Positions 31,365 to 40,642 are shown, numbered from the stretch's first letter. The stretch: 59,575 bases of DNA from an uncultured Lachnospiraceae bacterium (GCA_910589385.1 CAJUTU010000022.1:1-59575); one strand, 5' to 3'. Numbers and translations are program-made. Notes: a model not told the origin generated them from the sequence alone.

Positions 31365-32351
31365 ATGGAAATTGTGATACAGCTTATTATTCTTGGAATC
31401 ACGGGGATAATCTGTGTGTTATCCGATGATTTACATATAGCCTGTTTCGCTCTGGGAGGGTGTGCGATCCTTTTGTGTTTGCTTTCTGCAATTGCTCGGT
31501 ACAGGAGGGAAAAGCGGCTGGAGGAATTGGCTCTGTATCTGATGAAACTGCAGGATCATCCGGAGTTTCCAGAACTGTCAAAGTATAGTGAAGGGCAGCT
31601 TGGGGTTCTGCAGAGCGAAATTTATAAGCTGGTCATGCAGCTTCGGGAGACATCTTCCGGGGCTGTGAGGGAAAAAGAATATCTCGCGGGAATGCTTTCC
31701 GATATTTCTCATCAGATCAAGACGCCTCTGACCTCCATTACGATCATGACGGATTTATTGAAAAGCCCGAATCTGGATGAAGCAAAAAGAGTGGAATTTA
31801 CGGACAAGATAGATTCACAGGTGACTCGGATCACATGGCTGATCCGGAATTTGCTGACGTTGTCCCAGTTGGATGCAAATATGTTGAAGATGAAGAAGGA
31901 AGACATTTCGGCTCAGGAACTCCTGCAAAAGGCCTGCCAGCCATTTGAAGTATTGGCTGAACTAAAAGGGGTGGAACTGATTGTCCGGACAGAGGAAGAA
32001 ATTTGGTTGTCCTGTGACCGGCACTGGATGACAGAGGCGGTTTCCAATATTGTGAAAAACTGCCTGGAGCATACCGCGCCGGGAGGAAAAGTCGAAATCC
32101 AGGTCAATCAGAACAATTTTACAACGAATATTTTTATTGAGGACAATGGAGAAGGGATTGCAAAGGAGCATCTTCCGCATATATTTGAGCGTTTTTATAA
32201 AGCCGGGAATCCATCCAATGACAGTGTTGGGATCGGGCTTGCCTTGTCAAGGCAGATGATTATGATGCAGAATGGAACTGTCAGTGTGAGCAGTGAGAGA
32301 GGGATAGGGACCCGATTCCATATCAAAATCTATTCGGAGGTTGTCATTTGA
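31365..32351 (+). CDS. sensor histidine kinase
   Basis: A 328-residue membrane kinase with two short N-terminal helices (~5-20 and ~24-43) and little external sequence, so signal input probably comes from the ABC permease. The H-box SDISHQIKTPL has His116; N box (VKNCLEHT), G1 (DNGEGI) and G2 (VGIGLALS) are complete. GTAGGAGG precedes the ATG. It closes the four-gene ATPase-permease-regulator-kinase operon. Confidence 0.91.
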   Translation: MEIVIQLIILGITGIICVLSDDLHIACFALGGCAILLCLLSAIARYRREKRLEELALYLMKLQDHPEFPELSKYSEGQLGVLQSEIYKLVMQLRETSSGAVREKEYLAGMLSDISHQIKTPLTSITIMTDLLKSPNLDEAKRVEFTDKIDSQVTRITWLIRNLLTLSQLDANMLKMKKEDISAQELLQKACQPFEVLAELKGVELIVRTEEEIWLSCDRHWMTEAVSNIVKNCLEHTAPGGKVEIQVNQNNFTTNIFIEDNGEGIAKEHLPHIFERFYKAGNPSNDSVGIGLALSRQMIMMQNGTVSVSSERGIGTRFHIKIYSEVVI

Positions 32352-32434
32352 GGTCCGGCAAAGTAGTTGGGATTGTGGTTTGTTCTGGTTCTTTTCATAC
32401 GGCTCCTAAAAACGACACATATCAAACAACATAG

Positions 32435-32472
32435 AAAACGGCTGAGCAACGTGTACGCTTAGCCGTTTTTTC
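32435..32472. terminator. bidirectional terminator
   Basis: AAAACGGCT (32435-32443) pairs with AGCCGTTTT (32461-32469), with T runs on both strands, between convergent kinase and aldo/keto reductase genes. Confidence 0.85.
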
Positions 32473-32481
32473 GGGCATATT

Positions 32482-33630
32482 TTAATAAGTAAATAGTTCT
32501 TTTGCCGCTTTCATATTTTCGATAATGGAAACTTCAAACGGGCATCGTGTCTCGCAGGCACCGCACGAGATACATTCTCCGGCGTGATGTGGGAGCAGCC
32601 TATAATGCTCCCGGACTGTCTCCGGGACTTCTCCCTGGGCCTTTGCCAGATTGAGGTACTTTGTAACCGAAGCTACGTCGATCTCTTTGGGACAGGGCGC
32701 GCAGTGACTGCAGTACATACAGTGTCCTTTCCAACTGATATTTGGAAAGGAAGCGAATGCTGCCGCATAGTCCTTTTCTTCATCCAGAGCATCTTCATAG
32801 GCAAGGCTGGTCTTTAGCTGTTCGGCCGTATGTGCGCCCGCTAAGACGGTTGCCGCAGCCGGGCGGGTGAGGGCATAATGCAGGCATTGGTTTGCAGTCA
32901 GCGCTTTTCCGGCAGGCGACATGGATGCATCCAGCAGGTCGCCGCCTCCAAATGCTTTCATGACAGTGATTCCCACCCCAAGACGCTGGCAGGTTTCATA
33001 CAATTGCTGGCGTTCCGGGTCCATATTTACCAGAGGGGCGGCATAATTCTCATCTCTCCACAGATCTTCCACATCCTCGCTTGCAGGCTGGAGATCGTAG
33101 CAGGGATTCACACTGAACATCAATACTTCTATGTATCCGCTGTTGACGGCTTCTAATGCAACCTGTGGATTATGGCTGCTTAAACCGATATGATGAATGG
33201 TTCCGGCTTTTTTTAATTCCAGCACATAGGAAAGCACCGGGCCATTCACAATGTTCTCCCAGTCTTTTAGGGAATCGACATAATGGATCATTCCTACGTC
33301 GATGTAATCCGTCTGCAGGAGAGATAACATCTCCTCAAATCCTTCTTTTACTTCTGTGATATTCCTGCTGCGTTTATATTGTCCGTCCTTCCAGACAGAA
33401 CAGATATGGGACTGGATGATAAATTTCTCTCGTCTTCCGGTTAAGGCTTTGCCTACGCTGGAGCGTACTTCCGGGTTGGATGTATAGAGGTCAAAATAAT
33501 TGATTCCGCTTTCCTCCGCCAGGTCGAGTAAAACTTTGGCATTTTGGCAGTTATTTTCTGCAAATCCTTCACAGCCCATACCGATTTCGCTTACCTTTAA
33601 TCCCGTATTCCCTAAATCACGGTAATTCAT
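32482..33630 (-). CDS. aldo/keto reductase with C-terminal 4Fe-4S domain, atypical active site
   Basis: A 382-residue fusion of a TIM-barrel reductase (~1-295) and a ferredoxin-like tail with two cluster motifs (Cys from ~304 in CMYCSHCAPCP and from ~353 in CISCGACETRCP). Unlike its neighbour it lacks the usual catalytic Tyr after Asp (DLYTSN instead of DTAxxY) and the Lys strand reads FIIQSHI, although the His in GMIHY is kept. It may thus use another chemistry or be a partner subunit. Start ATG 33630 is chosen, with AAAGGAG 11 bp upstream; longer frames overlap the preceding gene. Second gene of a two-gene leftward operon. Confidence 0.87.
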   Translation of the reverse strand: MNYRDLGNTGLKVSEIGMGCEGFAENNCQNAKVLLDLAEESGINYFDLYTSNPEVRSSVGKALTGRREKFIIQSHICSVWKDGQYKRSRNITEVKEGFEEMLSLLQTDYIDVGMIHYVDSLKDWENIVNGPVLSYVLELKKAGTIHHIGLSSHNPQVALEAVNSGYIEVLMFSVNPCYDLQPASEDVEDLWRDENYAAPLVNMDPERQQLYETCQRLGVGITVMKAFGGGDLLDASMSPAGKALTANQCLHYALTRPAAATVLAGAHTAEQLKTSLAYEDALDEEKDYAAAFASFPNISWKGHCMYCSHCAPCPKEIDVASVTKYLNLAKAQGEVPETVREHYRLLPHHAGECISCGACETRCPFEVSIIENMKAAKELFTY

Positions 33631-33652
33631 TGAATGTTGGTCTCCTTTTTCA

Positions 33653-34786
33653 TCACATATTGGTCTTCTCTGCAAAATCAGACATTGCCTCTGAAATCTT
33701 AATCTGCTGCGGACAGACTGCTTCGCAGCTCCTGCATCCTACACAGGCGCTTGGAAGCTTTTCTTTTGCAAACGCGGACAATGCCATCGGTGCGATGAAG
33801 CCGCCGTCTGTAAAGCAATGCTCGTTGTACAGAGCAAGCAGGGCAGGGATATCCAGTTCCTGCGGACAATGGCTTATACAATAGCGGCATGCCGTACAGG
33901 GGAGCGTCTTCTTTCCAAGCATTTCCCCGGCAATGCCAAGCAGTGTATCCATCTCCTGCTGGTTCAGCGGTTTTTCTTCTTCGTATGTACGGATATTTTC
34001 TTCCAGCTGTTCAAAATTGGACATACCGGAAAGTGTGACTGCTACACTGTCAATGGACTGTAGGAAACGGAATGCCCATGCCGGAATACTTTCATCCGGG
34101 CGGAGCGCTTTTAAAGTAGCAGTATGCTGCTCCGGGAGAGAAGCGAGTTTGCCTCCGCGGACCGGTTCCATGACCCATACTGGAATGTGACGTTCCCGGA
34201 GCAGATCTGCTTTTCCTTTTGCATCCTGGAAAGACCAGTCCAGATAATTCATCTGGATCTGGCAGAACTCCATCTGTTCCCCATATGCATCCAGAAAACG
34301 CTTCATGACTTCACAGCTTCCATGGGCGGAAAAACCAAGGTGGCGGATCCGGCCATTCTCTTTCTGCTTCATCAGATATTCGAAAATTCCATATTTTTTA
34401 TCAAGATAAGCGTCAATATTCATTTCACAGACATTGTGGAACAGATAAAAATCAAAGTACTCTACACCGCATTTTTCTAATTGTTTTTCAAAGATGGTTT
34501 CCACTTTATCCATATTTGAGAGGTCATATCCGGGAAATTTTGTGGCAAGGTAGTAGTTTTCACGGGGATATTTACTCAAAAGCTTTCCTATTACAAGTTC
34601 TGACTGTTCCCCGTGGTATCCCCATGCAGTGTCATAATAATTGATTCCTTTTTCCATGGCATAAGCAACCATCTTTTCAGAGGCAGCCACATCAATTTTG
34701 GAATCATCCCCTCCGATGGTGGGAAGGCGCATTGCGCCTAAGCCGAGGGCAGATAATTTTAAATCTTGAAACTCCTTATAAATCAT
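33653..34786 (-). CDS. aldo/keto reductase with C-terminal 4Fe-4S domain
   Basis: A 377-residue NAD(P)H-linked carbonyl reductase. The catalytic tetrad is present: Asp and Tyr in YYDTAWGYH, Lys in LATKFPG and His in FYLFHN. The tail has two 4Fe-4S motifs (~297-307 CTACRYCISHC, ~348-358 CVGCRSCEAVC), suggesting electron exchange with ferredoxin-like carriers. It is first gene of the leftward operon behind the MerR-type promoter. Substrate is unknown; small aldehydes or quinones fit such promoters (inference). Confidence 0.9.
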   Translation of the reverse strand: MIYKEFQDLKLSALGLGAMRLPTIGGDDSKIDVAASEKMVAYAMEKGINYYDTAWGYHGEQSELVIGKLLSKYPRENYYLATKFPGYDLSNMDKVETIFEKQLEKCGVEYFDFYLFHNVCEMNIDAYLDKKYGIFEYLMKQKENGRIRHLGFSAHGSCEVMKRFLDAYGEQMEFCQIQMNYLDWSFQDAKGKADLLRERHIPVWVMEPVRGGKLASLPEQHTATLKALRPDESIPAWAFRFLQSIDSVAVTLSGMSNFEQLEENIRTYEEEKPLNQQEMDTLLGIAGEMLGKKTLPCTACRYCISHCPQELDIPALLALYNEHCFTDGGFIAPMALSAFAKEKLPSACVGCRSCEAVCPQQIKISEAMSDFAEKTNM

Positions 34787-34887
34787 GATTCATCTCTCCT
34801 TTTAGAATACAATCGTATGCAGACAAGCTGTCAGAGGCAGGATGTGTGCATGTTTTTAATGGTAACATTTTTTAGAAAACTGTTTTT

Positions 34888-34918
34888 ATCATACACCTTA
34901 AAGTCAACTTTAGGTCAA
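34888..34918 (-). promoter_or_regulatory. MerR-type promoter with 19-bp spacer
   Basis: On the minus strand -35 TTGACC (34913-34918) and -10 TATGAT (34888-34893) are 19 bp apart, the overlong spacing that MerR regulators correct by twisting DNA. The spacer holds the dyad TAAAGT-TG-ACTTTA. The arrangement resembles AdhR-type aldehyde-responsive promoters of Bacillus. No MerR gene is in the window. The rest of 34787-35095 holds nothing else I can name. Confidence 0.78.
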
Positions 34919-35095
34919 GGGGAGATTCTTAGGAAAACAGGCGTATTAGGATATCTATGAGAATATGCTGCTGACGGAGGGGCTTAGAAGCATTTTATGA
35001 CAAAAACAAGCCGCCTGGGACAGAAGCATTAATCTCTGACTGATATGAGCCGACAGAAACAGCGGATAGATGTTCATTTAGAAAGGGAGGACGGA

Positions 35096-36796
35096 ATGAG
35101 ACTTGATTATGGAAAACTGGGACAGGAAGCACTTGAACGTCTCAGGAATACATCGGAGAATGCGGTTTCCATACAGAAGAGTCTTCTTGTAGAACTCATA
35201 CATGATAACCGGAATACGGTATACGGCAGAAAATATGGTTTTTATAAGATTGAGGATGTCTGGGAGTATCAGAAAAGGGTTCCGGTTTCTGTTTATGAGG
35301 ACTATGAAGATTATATTTTACAGATGATAGGTGGGAAGGACTCAGTCCTGACAGCAAAGCCGGCGGTTTATTTCTGTATCAGTTCCGGAACGATGGGGAG
35401 ACCGAAGTATCTGCCGCTTACAGAAGCAGACCTGGATATCCAGTATTTATATGCTTATGGCCTTGTGTTCGGGATAGCTGGGGAATATTACAGAGATTTG
35501 CCGGAAACAGAAGTATTTGGGAAAATTTTTCAGATTGGGGAATTTGCAAAGACTTATATGGAAGACGGGAGGATGAACGGGATCCGTTCCGGCGCACTCT
35601 ATCAATGGCTGGATAGGGACGGGCAGTTTGATGCGTCGGACTATTGTGTGCCCAAAGAAGTACTTTTTCCAGACACATTGGAGGATCTGTTATATGTAAA
35701 AGTCCGGTTTGCCCTTGCAGAACGTGGGCTTTGTGCCATACACGGTGTGTTTATCAACCGGGTGTCAAAAGTCATGGACTATATCCAGCGTAACTGGGAA
35801 TTGCTGCTCAGGGATATGCGGCAGGGAAGCGTTGACGAGAGTGTCAATTTAAGCGGCAGATGGAGGGAGTACGTCATGCAAAAGCTGCCGCCGGATCTTT
35901 CGCGGGCACAGGAACTAGGCACTATTCCTAACGAAAAGTTGTGCCAGGGGATGATCGGAAAGATCTGGCCGAATGTCCGGTATGTGCTGGCGATCGGCGG
36001 AAAGGCGTTTCCTTATTACACAGACAAGCTGAAAGAATATGCAGGCGCTATTCCGATCTACCATTATGCGTATGCCGCGTCCGAGGGGATATTTGGCGTC
36101 GCCAGAAAATCGGATGAGGCAGATGCCTATATTCTTTTTCCGGAAGCGGGGTTTTTTGAGTTTTATCCTTTGACAGGGAAAAAAAAGGACAATGGACAGC
36201 CCTGTTTTTTGTGGGAGCTTTGTAAAGGAGAGCGGTATGAACTTCTATTTACAAATCATTCCGGATTATATCGATACTGTATGGGGGATGTGATAGAGGT
36301 GATAGACTGGTTTGGACAGGCTCCGGTTGTAAAGTTTTGTTACCGGAAAAATCAGGTGATCAGTATTGCAGGGGAAAAAAGCAATCAGGAGCAGTTGGAA
36401 GAGGCAGTGAATCAGTTTTCTTGCAGGACGGGAATTAAGGTCACAGGGTATTGTGTGCAGGAGGATGTGTCGGATGTCCTGCCGCGATACCTATTTTATA
36501 TGGAAGGTTCCGGCAAAAGGGATGTGGATGCAAAGAGGATTTTAGATGAGTGCCTGTGCTGTGTGAATTATGAGTACAGGGGATGCAGGAAGATGAATGA
36601 GATCGGAGAGCCGCGGATTGCTTATCTGCGGGAGGGGAGTTTTGAACGTTATGAAGAGCATCTGGCGGCAGAGGGCCATCTGATGGGGCAGAATAAGCGG
36701 ATATGCATTTTGGGAACAGCAGAAAAGAAAGCTTTTTTTGCGTCTGAAAAGGAAGGAGGCGGGAATGAAAAAGAAAATGACAGGGATTACCGGTAA
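35096..36796 (+). CDS. GH3 auxin-responsive-promoter family protein (acyl-adenylate enzyme-like)
   Basis: A 566-residue member of the GH3 branch of the adenylate-forming (ANL) superfamily, which in plants joins acyl acids to amino acids. ATP motif 1 is SSGTMGRPKYLPL, motif 2 YAYAASEGIFG and motif 3 LYRYCMGDVI, with the hinge to the C-terminal domain around KNQVISIAGEKSNQ. All catalytic elements look present. Bacterial substrates are unknown. ATG 35096 is chosen because AAAGGGAGG lies 5 bp upstream. The last 32 bp overlap the start of the RsbU-type phosphatase gene, which ties expression of the two. Confidence 0.88.
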   Translation: MRLDYGKLGQEALERLRNTSENAVSIQKSLLVELIHDNRNTVYGRKYGFYKIEDVWEYQKRVPVSVYEDYEDYILQMIGGKDSVLTAKPAVYFCISSGTMGRPKYLPLTEADLDIQYLYAYGLVFGIAGEYYRDLPETEVFGKIFQIGEFAKTYMEDGRMNGIRSGALYQWLDRDGQFDASDYCVPKEVLFPDTLEDLLYVKVRFALAERGLCAIHGVFINRVSKVMDYIQRNWELLLRDMRQGSVDESVNLSGRWREYVMQKLPPDLSRAQELGTIPNEKLCQGMIGKIWPNVRYVLAIGGKAFPYYTDKLKEYAGAIPIYHYAYAASEGIFGVARKSDEADAYILFPEAGFFEFYPLTGKKKDNGQPCFLWELCKGERYELLFTNHSGLYRYCMGDVIEVIDWFGQAPVVKFCYRKNQVISIAGEKSNQEQLEEAVNQFSCRTGIKVTGYCVQEDVSDVLPRYLFYMEGSGKRDVDAKRILDECLCCVNYEYRGCRKMNEIGEPRIAYLREGSFERYEEHLAAEGHLMGQNKRICILGTAEKKAFFASEKEGGGNEKENDRDYR

Positions 36797-38384
36797 GCTG
36801 ACCTTTGGCGTCAGTATTTTTGGAATTTTGCTGGGAACGCTCATCAGTGTGTTAGGCTATCGGGAATTTACTTTTGTTTTAGAGCAGCAGTACAATGATT
36901 CCGCCTATGAAATTGCGGAAACTGCGGCAGATTATTTAAATCCTGATAAATTCGAGGAATATCTGTCTGCCAGGCAGCCGGATGAGGAATATTATCAAAT
37001 TGAAAAGCAGCTTGATAATTTGGTAGATGCTACGGATACTACACTGATTTATGTGGCCAGGGTAGATGAGTCAGATTATAGGACGTTGACGTATATTTAT
37101 GATGCGGTAAATTCTAAAAGCGGATTTGAACGTTACCCGCTTGGTTATACAGCGCTGGGTGTTGAAGAAAAATATGTAAATAATATGCGTAATATTGTTG
37201 AAAAAGGGGAGCGCGCCACAGAATATCTTTATTCCTACTCGGAGGAATCCGGGGCGCATACCACAGCAGGTATTGCTATCTATGATTCAGAAGAAAATAT
37301 TGTGGCGGTCCTGGGGGTAGAGAAGGCGATGACAAGGCTGGAAAATGCAAGGAATACTTATGTAAGGCATGTACTGTCGGGGGTTTTGGCTGCTGTATTT
37401 TTATTCTTGCTTTTATACAGCGCGTTTTTATATAAGGAAATACTGCTGCCTATCCTTGCGGTCACAGACGAGGCGAAGCGTTTTGCGGATTCCGGTGCGC
37501 CTTCGGACAGATTGCTGTCTGTTAGGAAAAATGATGAGATTGGTGTACTTGCAAAGGCTGTTGATAAGATGGAAAAGGATATCACGGAATATGTAAAAAA
37601 TCTGACTTTAGTGACAGCCGAGAAGGAACGGATCGGTGCGGAGCTTTCGATTGCGGCACAGATACAGGCGGATATGCTGCCAAGTATTTTTCCGGCTTTT
37701 CCAGAAAGGCCGGAATTTGATATCTGTGCCTCTATGAATCCGGCAAAAGAGGTGGGAGGGGACTTTTATGATTTTTTCATGGTGGATGAAAGGCATCTTG
37801 CAGTCGTTATGGCAGATGTTTCGGGAAAGGGAGTTCCGGCAGCGTTGTTTATGGTGATTGGAAAGACCTTGATCAAGGATCATACACAGCCCGGCAGAGA
37901 TCTGGGGGAAGTGTTTACTAAGGTAAATGAACTTTTGTGCGAATCCAACAAGGAAGGAATGTTCATTACCGCGTTTGAGGGGGTACTGGATCTGGCAAGC
38001 GGTGAACTTACATTCGTCAATGCCGGACATGAAATCCCATTTATCTGTAAAAAGGACGGTGTCTTTGAACCCTATAAAATCCATGCAGGTTTTGTTCTTG
38101 CAGGCATGGAGGGGACTCGTTATCACTGCGGCTCCATGCGGCTTGCACCTGGCGATAAGCTGTTCCAGTATACCGATGGGGTGACAGAGGCAGCAAATAA
38201 AAGAGGGGAACTTTACGGTATGGAGCGGCTGCGGGGAATTTTGACGCGTAATGCTGCAAAACAACCCAGAGAGCTGCTTGTGAAAGTAAAAGAAGATATT
38301 GATTTCTTTGTGGGGGATGGGATGCAATTTGATGACATCACGATGCTTTGTGTGGAATATCTGGAAGAAATGTCCGTACATTAG
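36765..38384 (+). CDS. membrane PP2C-type (SpoIIE/RsbU) serine phosphatase
   Basis: A 539-residue protein. One N-terminal helix (~10-30), an extracellular Cache-like sensor (~35-205), a second helix (~208-230), HAMP linker (EILLPILAVTDEAKRFADSG) and the SpoIIE phosphatase domain (~290-535) with VGGDFYDFF, ADVSGKGVPAALFM, YTDGVTEA and DDITML metal motifs. Such enzymes dephosphorylate anti-anti-sigma factors in partner-switching pathways. GGAAGGAGG lies just before ATG 36765, inside the GH3 gene. No anti-sigma or STAS gene is nearby. The signal bound by the sensor domain is unknown. Confidence 0.91.
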   Translation: MKKKMTGITGKLTFGVSIFGILLGTLISVLGYREFTFVLEQQYNDSAYEIAETAADYLNPDKFEEYLSARQPDEEYYQIEKQLDNLVDATDTTLIYVARVDESDYRTLTYIYDAVNSKSGFERYPLGYTALGVEEKYVNNMRNIVEKGERATEYLYSYSEESGAHTTAGIAIYDSEENIVAVLGVEKAMTRLENARNTYVRHVLSGVLAAVFLFLLLYSAFLYKEILLPILAVTDEAKRFADSGAPSDRLLSVRKNDEIGVLAKAVDKMEKDITEYVKNLTLVTAEKERIGAELSIAAQIQADMLPSIFPAFPERPEFDICASMNPAKEVGGDFYDFFMVDERHLAVVMADVSGKGVPAALFMVIGKTLIKDHTQPGRDLGEVFTKVNELLCESNKEGMFITAFEGVLDLASGELTFVNAGHEIPFICKKDGVFEPYKIHAGFVLAGMEGTRYHCGSMRLAPGDKLFQYTDGVTEAANKRGELYGMERLRGILTRNAAKQPRELLVKVKEDIDFFVGDGMQFDDITMLCVEYLEEMSVH

Positions 38385-38501
38385 TATGATCTAACACGTC
38401 CGCTGGGGGCGCGGTTTCGAGAGAATAAACGGGAAGATGATAAAGAATGAAAGCTTATATACAAGGGGATATTAGAATATTACAAAAATGTTAAAAAGGT
38501 A
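38385..38501. other. intergenic before wall-hydrolase promoters
   Basis: The first part of the 308-bp gap before the NlpC/P60 gene. I see no terminator for the phosphatase gene and no credible frame here; the promoter elements are listed separately. Confidence 0.4.
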
Positions 38502-38530
38502 TTGCAAATTCTCCGAATATCCTCTATAAT
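38502..38530 (+). promoter_or_regulatory. upstream promoter of NlpC/P60 gene
   Basis: TTGCAA (38502-38507), 17 bp, TATAAT (38525-38530), about 160 bp before the ATG. Confidence 0.75.
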
Positions 38531-38606
38531 GTTAATGTATGGTTAGGAAGAAAAAACATTTTTGGCTCATTTATTGTATCTTTTTGAAAAAAGTTGGAAA
38601 AAAAGA

Positions 38607-38635
38607 TTGAAAAATGATGTTAAGTGTTGTATGAT
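38607..38635 (+). promoter_or_regulatory. proximal promoter of NlpC/P60 gene
   Basis: TTGAAA (38607-38612), 17 bp, TATGAT (38630-38635). Its start point falls in a perfect small hairpin CATATGT (38641-38647), GGGG, ACATATG (38652-38658), so the 5' end of this mRNA would be folded or an operator sits there. Confidence 0.65.
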
Positions 38636-38692
38636 ACTAGCATATGTGGGGACATATGAATAATTAAAAAGTGAGAAAAGAAAGGTGACAAG

Positions 38693-39919
38693 ATGAAATT
38701 TAAAAAAGTACGCAGTCTGTTGCTTGCAATTACTTTGGCATGTTCCATGGTTGTCACGCCTGTATTTGCTTCACCAGAAGAGGAAAAGCAGGCCAATTTG
38801 GAGAATCAGAAAGCAGCAGTTCAGAGCGAAGTAAATGACTTACAGACACAATTAAATACATTGATGATCAAAATGAATGAGCTGGAAGGGCAGTTGATTG
38901 CAAAAGGACAGGAAATTGTACAGGCTCAGGAAGATTTAGCTGTTGCGGAGGAAAAGAAGCAGCGGCAGTATGAAGATATGAAGCTTCGTATTAAATATAT
39001 GTATGAAGAGGGCGATGTTTCAGCGATGGAGCGGATCGCAACATCAGGAAGCATGGCAGAAGCGCTTACTCAGGCAGAATATATTGAAAAAGTACATTCA
39101 TACGACAGGGATATGCTTCAGGAATATGCAAATACAGTAACTGAAGTAGAAGAGTTGAAGACAACATTGGAGGAAGAAGATAAAGTGCTTCACAATATCG
39201 AAGCAGAATATCAGGTACAGTCCAATGAGCTTTCAACAACTATTGAGTCTAAACGTGATGAAGTTGAGAATCTGGATCAGATGATTCAGATTGCAGCCCA
39301 GGAGGCAGAGGCAGCAAGAATCCGTGCAGCGGAGGAGGCAGCGGCAGCACAGCGTGCAGCGGCAGCAAGATCCGCAGCAACAGCAGCGGGAACAACAGCA
39401 CGGGCAGCCGTCCAGTCTCAGGCGCCAGAAGCATCAACTCCAGATGCAGCGGATACAACAACTTCTGATACAGTGCCGGATACAACGGAGGATAATACCA
39501 CAGGCGAGGATCAGACAATAGATGACAGCGGTGAGGATAATACAGATACTACATATGAAGATACATCCTATTCTCAGCCGGAGCCAAGCTATGATGTATA
39601 TACAGGCAATTCGATTGTTGACCGTGCGTATGGATGGGTAGGCAATGCTGAGTATGTATGGGGAGCATGTTCACCCGGGGCATTTGACTGTTCGGGATTT
39701 GTAAGTTATTGTTTGACAGGAAGCTATTCACGTCTTGGTACAACGTATACATTCCTTGCATGGCCGCAGGTAAGTGATCCGCAGCCAGGTGATATATGTG
39801 TGAATTCAGGACATTGCGGTGTTTATATCGGAAACGGCCAGATGATCCATGCAGCGACCGAGGGTGTAGGCGTTATAGTAGGGCCTGTACAGAGCGGAAT
39901 GGTTTATGTGCGTTACTAA
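38693..39919 (+). CDS. secreted NlpC/P60 peptidoglycan hydrolase with coiled coil
   Basis: A 408-residue exported wall enzyme. Signal peptide (~1-27, SLLLAITLACSMVVTPVFA), a long coiled coil (~29-215, PcsB/CwlO-like), an Ala-rich and then acidic Thr/Asp-rich linker (~215-300), and the NlpC/P60 cysteine peptidase domain with Cys333 (FDCSGF), His374 (SGHCGVYIG) and His386 (MIHAAT). It should cut stem peptides (D-Glu to diamino acid) during growth. PcsB/CwlO types are gated by FtsEX, not seen here. Two promoters and an AAAGGTGAC site precede it. Confidence 0.93.
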   Translation: MKFKKVRSLLLAITLACSMVVTPVFASPEEEKQANLENQKAAVQSEVNDLQTQLNTLMIKMNELEGQLIAKGQEIVQAQEDLAVAEEKKQRQYEDMKLRIKYMYEEGDVSAMERIATSGSMAEALTQAEYIEKVHSYDRDMLQEYANTVTEVEELKTTLEEEDKVLHNIEAEYQVQSNELSTTIESKRDEVENLDQMIQIAAQEAEAARIRAAEEAAAAQRAAAARSAATAAGTTARAAVQSQAPEASTPDAADTTTSDTVPDTTEDNTTGEDQTIDDSGEDNTDTTYEDTSYSQPEPSYDVYTGNSIVDRAYGWVGNAEYVWGACSPGAFDCSGFVSYCLTGSYSRLGTTYTFLAWPQVSDPQPGDICVNSGHCGVYIGNGQMIHAATEGVGVIVGPVQSGMVYVRY

Positions 39920-39954
39920 TGAGAAATTTTTAAAATAGAAGAACAAAAGATAAG

Positions 39955-39991
39955 AACCCCTTGTACTGTGATAACAGGTGAGGGGTTTTTT
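39955..39991 (+). terminator. terminator of NlpC/P60 gene
   Basis: AACCCCT (39955-39961) pairs with AGGGGTT around a partly paired loop (TGT/ACA), followed by a run of six T. Confidence 0.82.
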
Positions 39992-40064
39992 AGACTTTAA
40001 GCGCTCTTGGAACTTTCAAGCATGGTTTTGTGAAAGCCAGAGTACATATAGCAGGGAGATTAAT

Positions 40065-40634
40065 ATGGATGATAAGCGGCGGTTAATAGAAATTGTTGAG
40101 GATACCCCGGTCATTATGGCAGTCAAAGATTGGGAGGGCATCTGGAAATGCATTGAACAGGAGGCAAAAGTTGTCTTTATTCTGTTCGGAGATATCTGCA
40201 ATATTGGCGAAATTATAAAAACAGTTAAAGATGCCGGGAAGATTGCAATGGTGCATATGGATCTGATCAGCGGACTTGGAAATAAGGAAATTTCTGTGGA
40301 TTTTATTCAAAAGACTACAGATGCGGACGGGATTATTTCTACCAAACCGGCTGTAATAAAGCGTGGGAAAGAGCTTGGAATGTTTACTGTGCTGCGCTTT
40401 TTCGTATTGGATTCGCTTGCCCTGGAAAATGTAATGAAGCAGGATGGCGCAAATGCGGATATGATCGAAATCTTACCGGGAATCATGCCAAAGGTCACAA
40501 AGAGAGTGACACAGACGATTTCCATTCCGGTGATTTGCGGAGGATTGATTTCTGACAAGGAAGATATCATTGGCGCATTGAATGCAGGCGCAGTGGCGGT
40601 CTCGACCACCAATCCGGCGGCGTGGATTCTGTAA
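40065..40634 (+). CDS. GlpP-type glycerol-3-phosphate-responsive antiterminator
   Basis: A 189-residue TIM-barrel-like RNA-binding protein that in Bacillus binds glycerol-3-phosphate and glp leader RNA. Diagnostic motifs are VIMAVKDWEG, VFILFGDICNIG, VHMDLISGLGNKE and EILPGIMPKV. ATG 40065 is preferred with AGGGAG 6 bp upstream; the frame open from 39978 crosses the terminator. No glycerol genes are adjacent. It lies immediately upstream of the rpsB promoter. Confidence 0.88.
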   Translation: MDDKRRLIEIVEDTPVIMAVKDWEGIWKCIEQEAKVVFILFGDICNIGEIIKTVKDAGKIAMVHMDLISGLGNKEISVDFIQKTTDADGIISTKPAVIKRGKELGMFTVLRFFVLDSLALENVMKQDGANADMIEILPGIMPKVTKRVTQTISIPVICGGLISDKEDIIGALNAGAVAVSTTNPAAWIL

Positions 40635-40642
40635 GAAAATCC

